A stretch of 11,464 bases of DNA from Minisyncoccota bacterium (GTDB lineage Bacteria > Patescibacteriota > Minisyncoccia > Minisyncoccales > UBA5738), in assembly GCA_025453415.1 (NCBI GenBank), contig JALOQL010000021.1, positions 1-11,464 of the forward strand, in the 5' to 3' direction. Positions within the stretch are counted from its first letter, which is position 1. The number at the start of each line of letters is the position of its first letter. Both the position numbers and the translations under genes were made by a program. Below, piece by piece: positions 11,448 through 11,464 of this stretch. Under the pieces are notes generated by a model that saw only the letters and a program-made list of their open reading frames with translations, made no database searches and was not told the origin of the DNA.

Positions 11448-11464
11448 CTTCAGCGAAGGAGGAG
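11440..11464 (+). promoter_or_regulatory. Repeat-like leader with perfect Shine-Dalgarno at the window edge
   Basis: The last bases read GTCCGTAGCTTCAGCGAAGG and then AGGAG, with a small stem CTTC-AGC-GAAG and a perfect AAGGAGGA, the best Shine-Dalgarno-like sequence of the window. In one frame it encodes SVASAKEE. From memory, SVASAKED-type residues appear just before the MYYVYIL start of many annotated Parcubacteria GIY-YIG nucleases. A GIY-YIG gene may therefore start just past the edge; unverified. Confidence 0.35.

Noticed and set aside
1..11464. tRNA or rRNA genes
   Set aside because: I saw no cloverleaf with a T-loop GTTCRA box and no conserved rRNA segment on either strand.

Overview
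The window looks like bacterial chromosomal DNA of mixed composition, using the standard bacterial code with TAA, TAG and TGA all as stops. Several things suggest a Patescibacteria (CPR, Parcubacteria-like) genome: many small single-domain genes, few Shine-Dalgarno sequences, several start codons 6-9 nt behind a good -10 box (leaderless mRNAs), and a closing sequence I remember as the leader of GIY-YIG nuclease genes in that group. The taxonomy is inference; there is no rRNA, tRNA or ribosomal protein gene to confirm it.

Region 1 (1-4627) is a defence-like island: the last codons of an upstream gene, an EcoRI-type adenine methyltransferase, a 22-codon stub of a DUF262 gene, a GHKL ATPase plus STAS-like (DUF4325) pair behind its own promoter and palindrome, an intact DUF262-HNH nuclease, and a nucleotidyltransferase. 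The stub starts 1 nt after the methyltransferase stop and matches the first ~15 codons of the intact DUF262-HNH gene, with almost only synonymous differences. The most likely reading is a methyltransferase plus DUF262-HNH restriction system that was rearranged, so that an ATPase/STAS partner-switch-like module now sits between modification and cleavage genes.

Region 2 (4628-6360) holds a HAD-family phosphatase, then a graveyard of 5' gene ends (the first 43 codons of guaA and a short NYN-like start ending in tandem repeats and a hairpin), then a RelB-like/YafQ-like toxin-antitoxin pair with a clear promoter and operator-like inverted repeat.

Region 3 (6361-7943) holds a VOC/glyoxalase-fold protein, a membrane-anchored LprI-like protein, and a convergent stand-alone TipAS-domain gene sharing a bidirectional terminator.

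Region 4 (7944-8579) has no convincing protein gene. It carries a candidate small RNA (promoter, hairpin, terminator) and a 275-bp MITE-like element with perfect 33-bp terminal inverted repeats (ending in TA) and nested inner inverted repeats.

Region 5 (8580-11464) holds a secreted Pro/Val-rich CAP-domain protein, a DUF1428 protein, a YdeI-family protein and a DUF6498-like membrane protein, the first two followed by strong terminators. The window ends with a 33-codon AbrB-like stub that stops inside a repeat with a perfect Shine-Dalgarno. Three or four separate genes in this window survive only as 5' ends.
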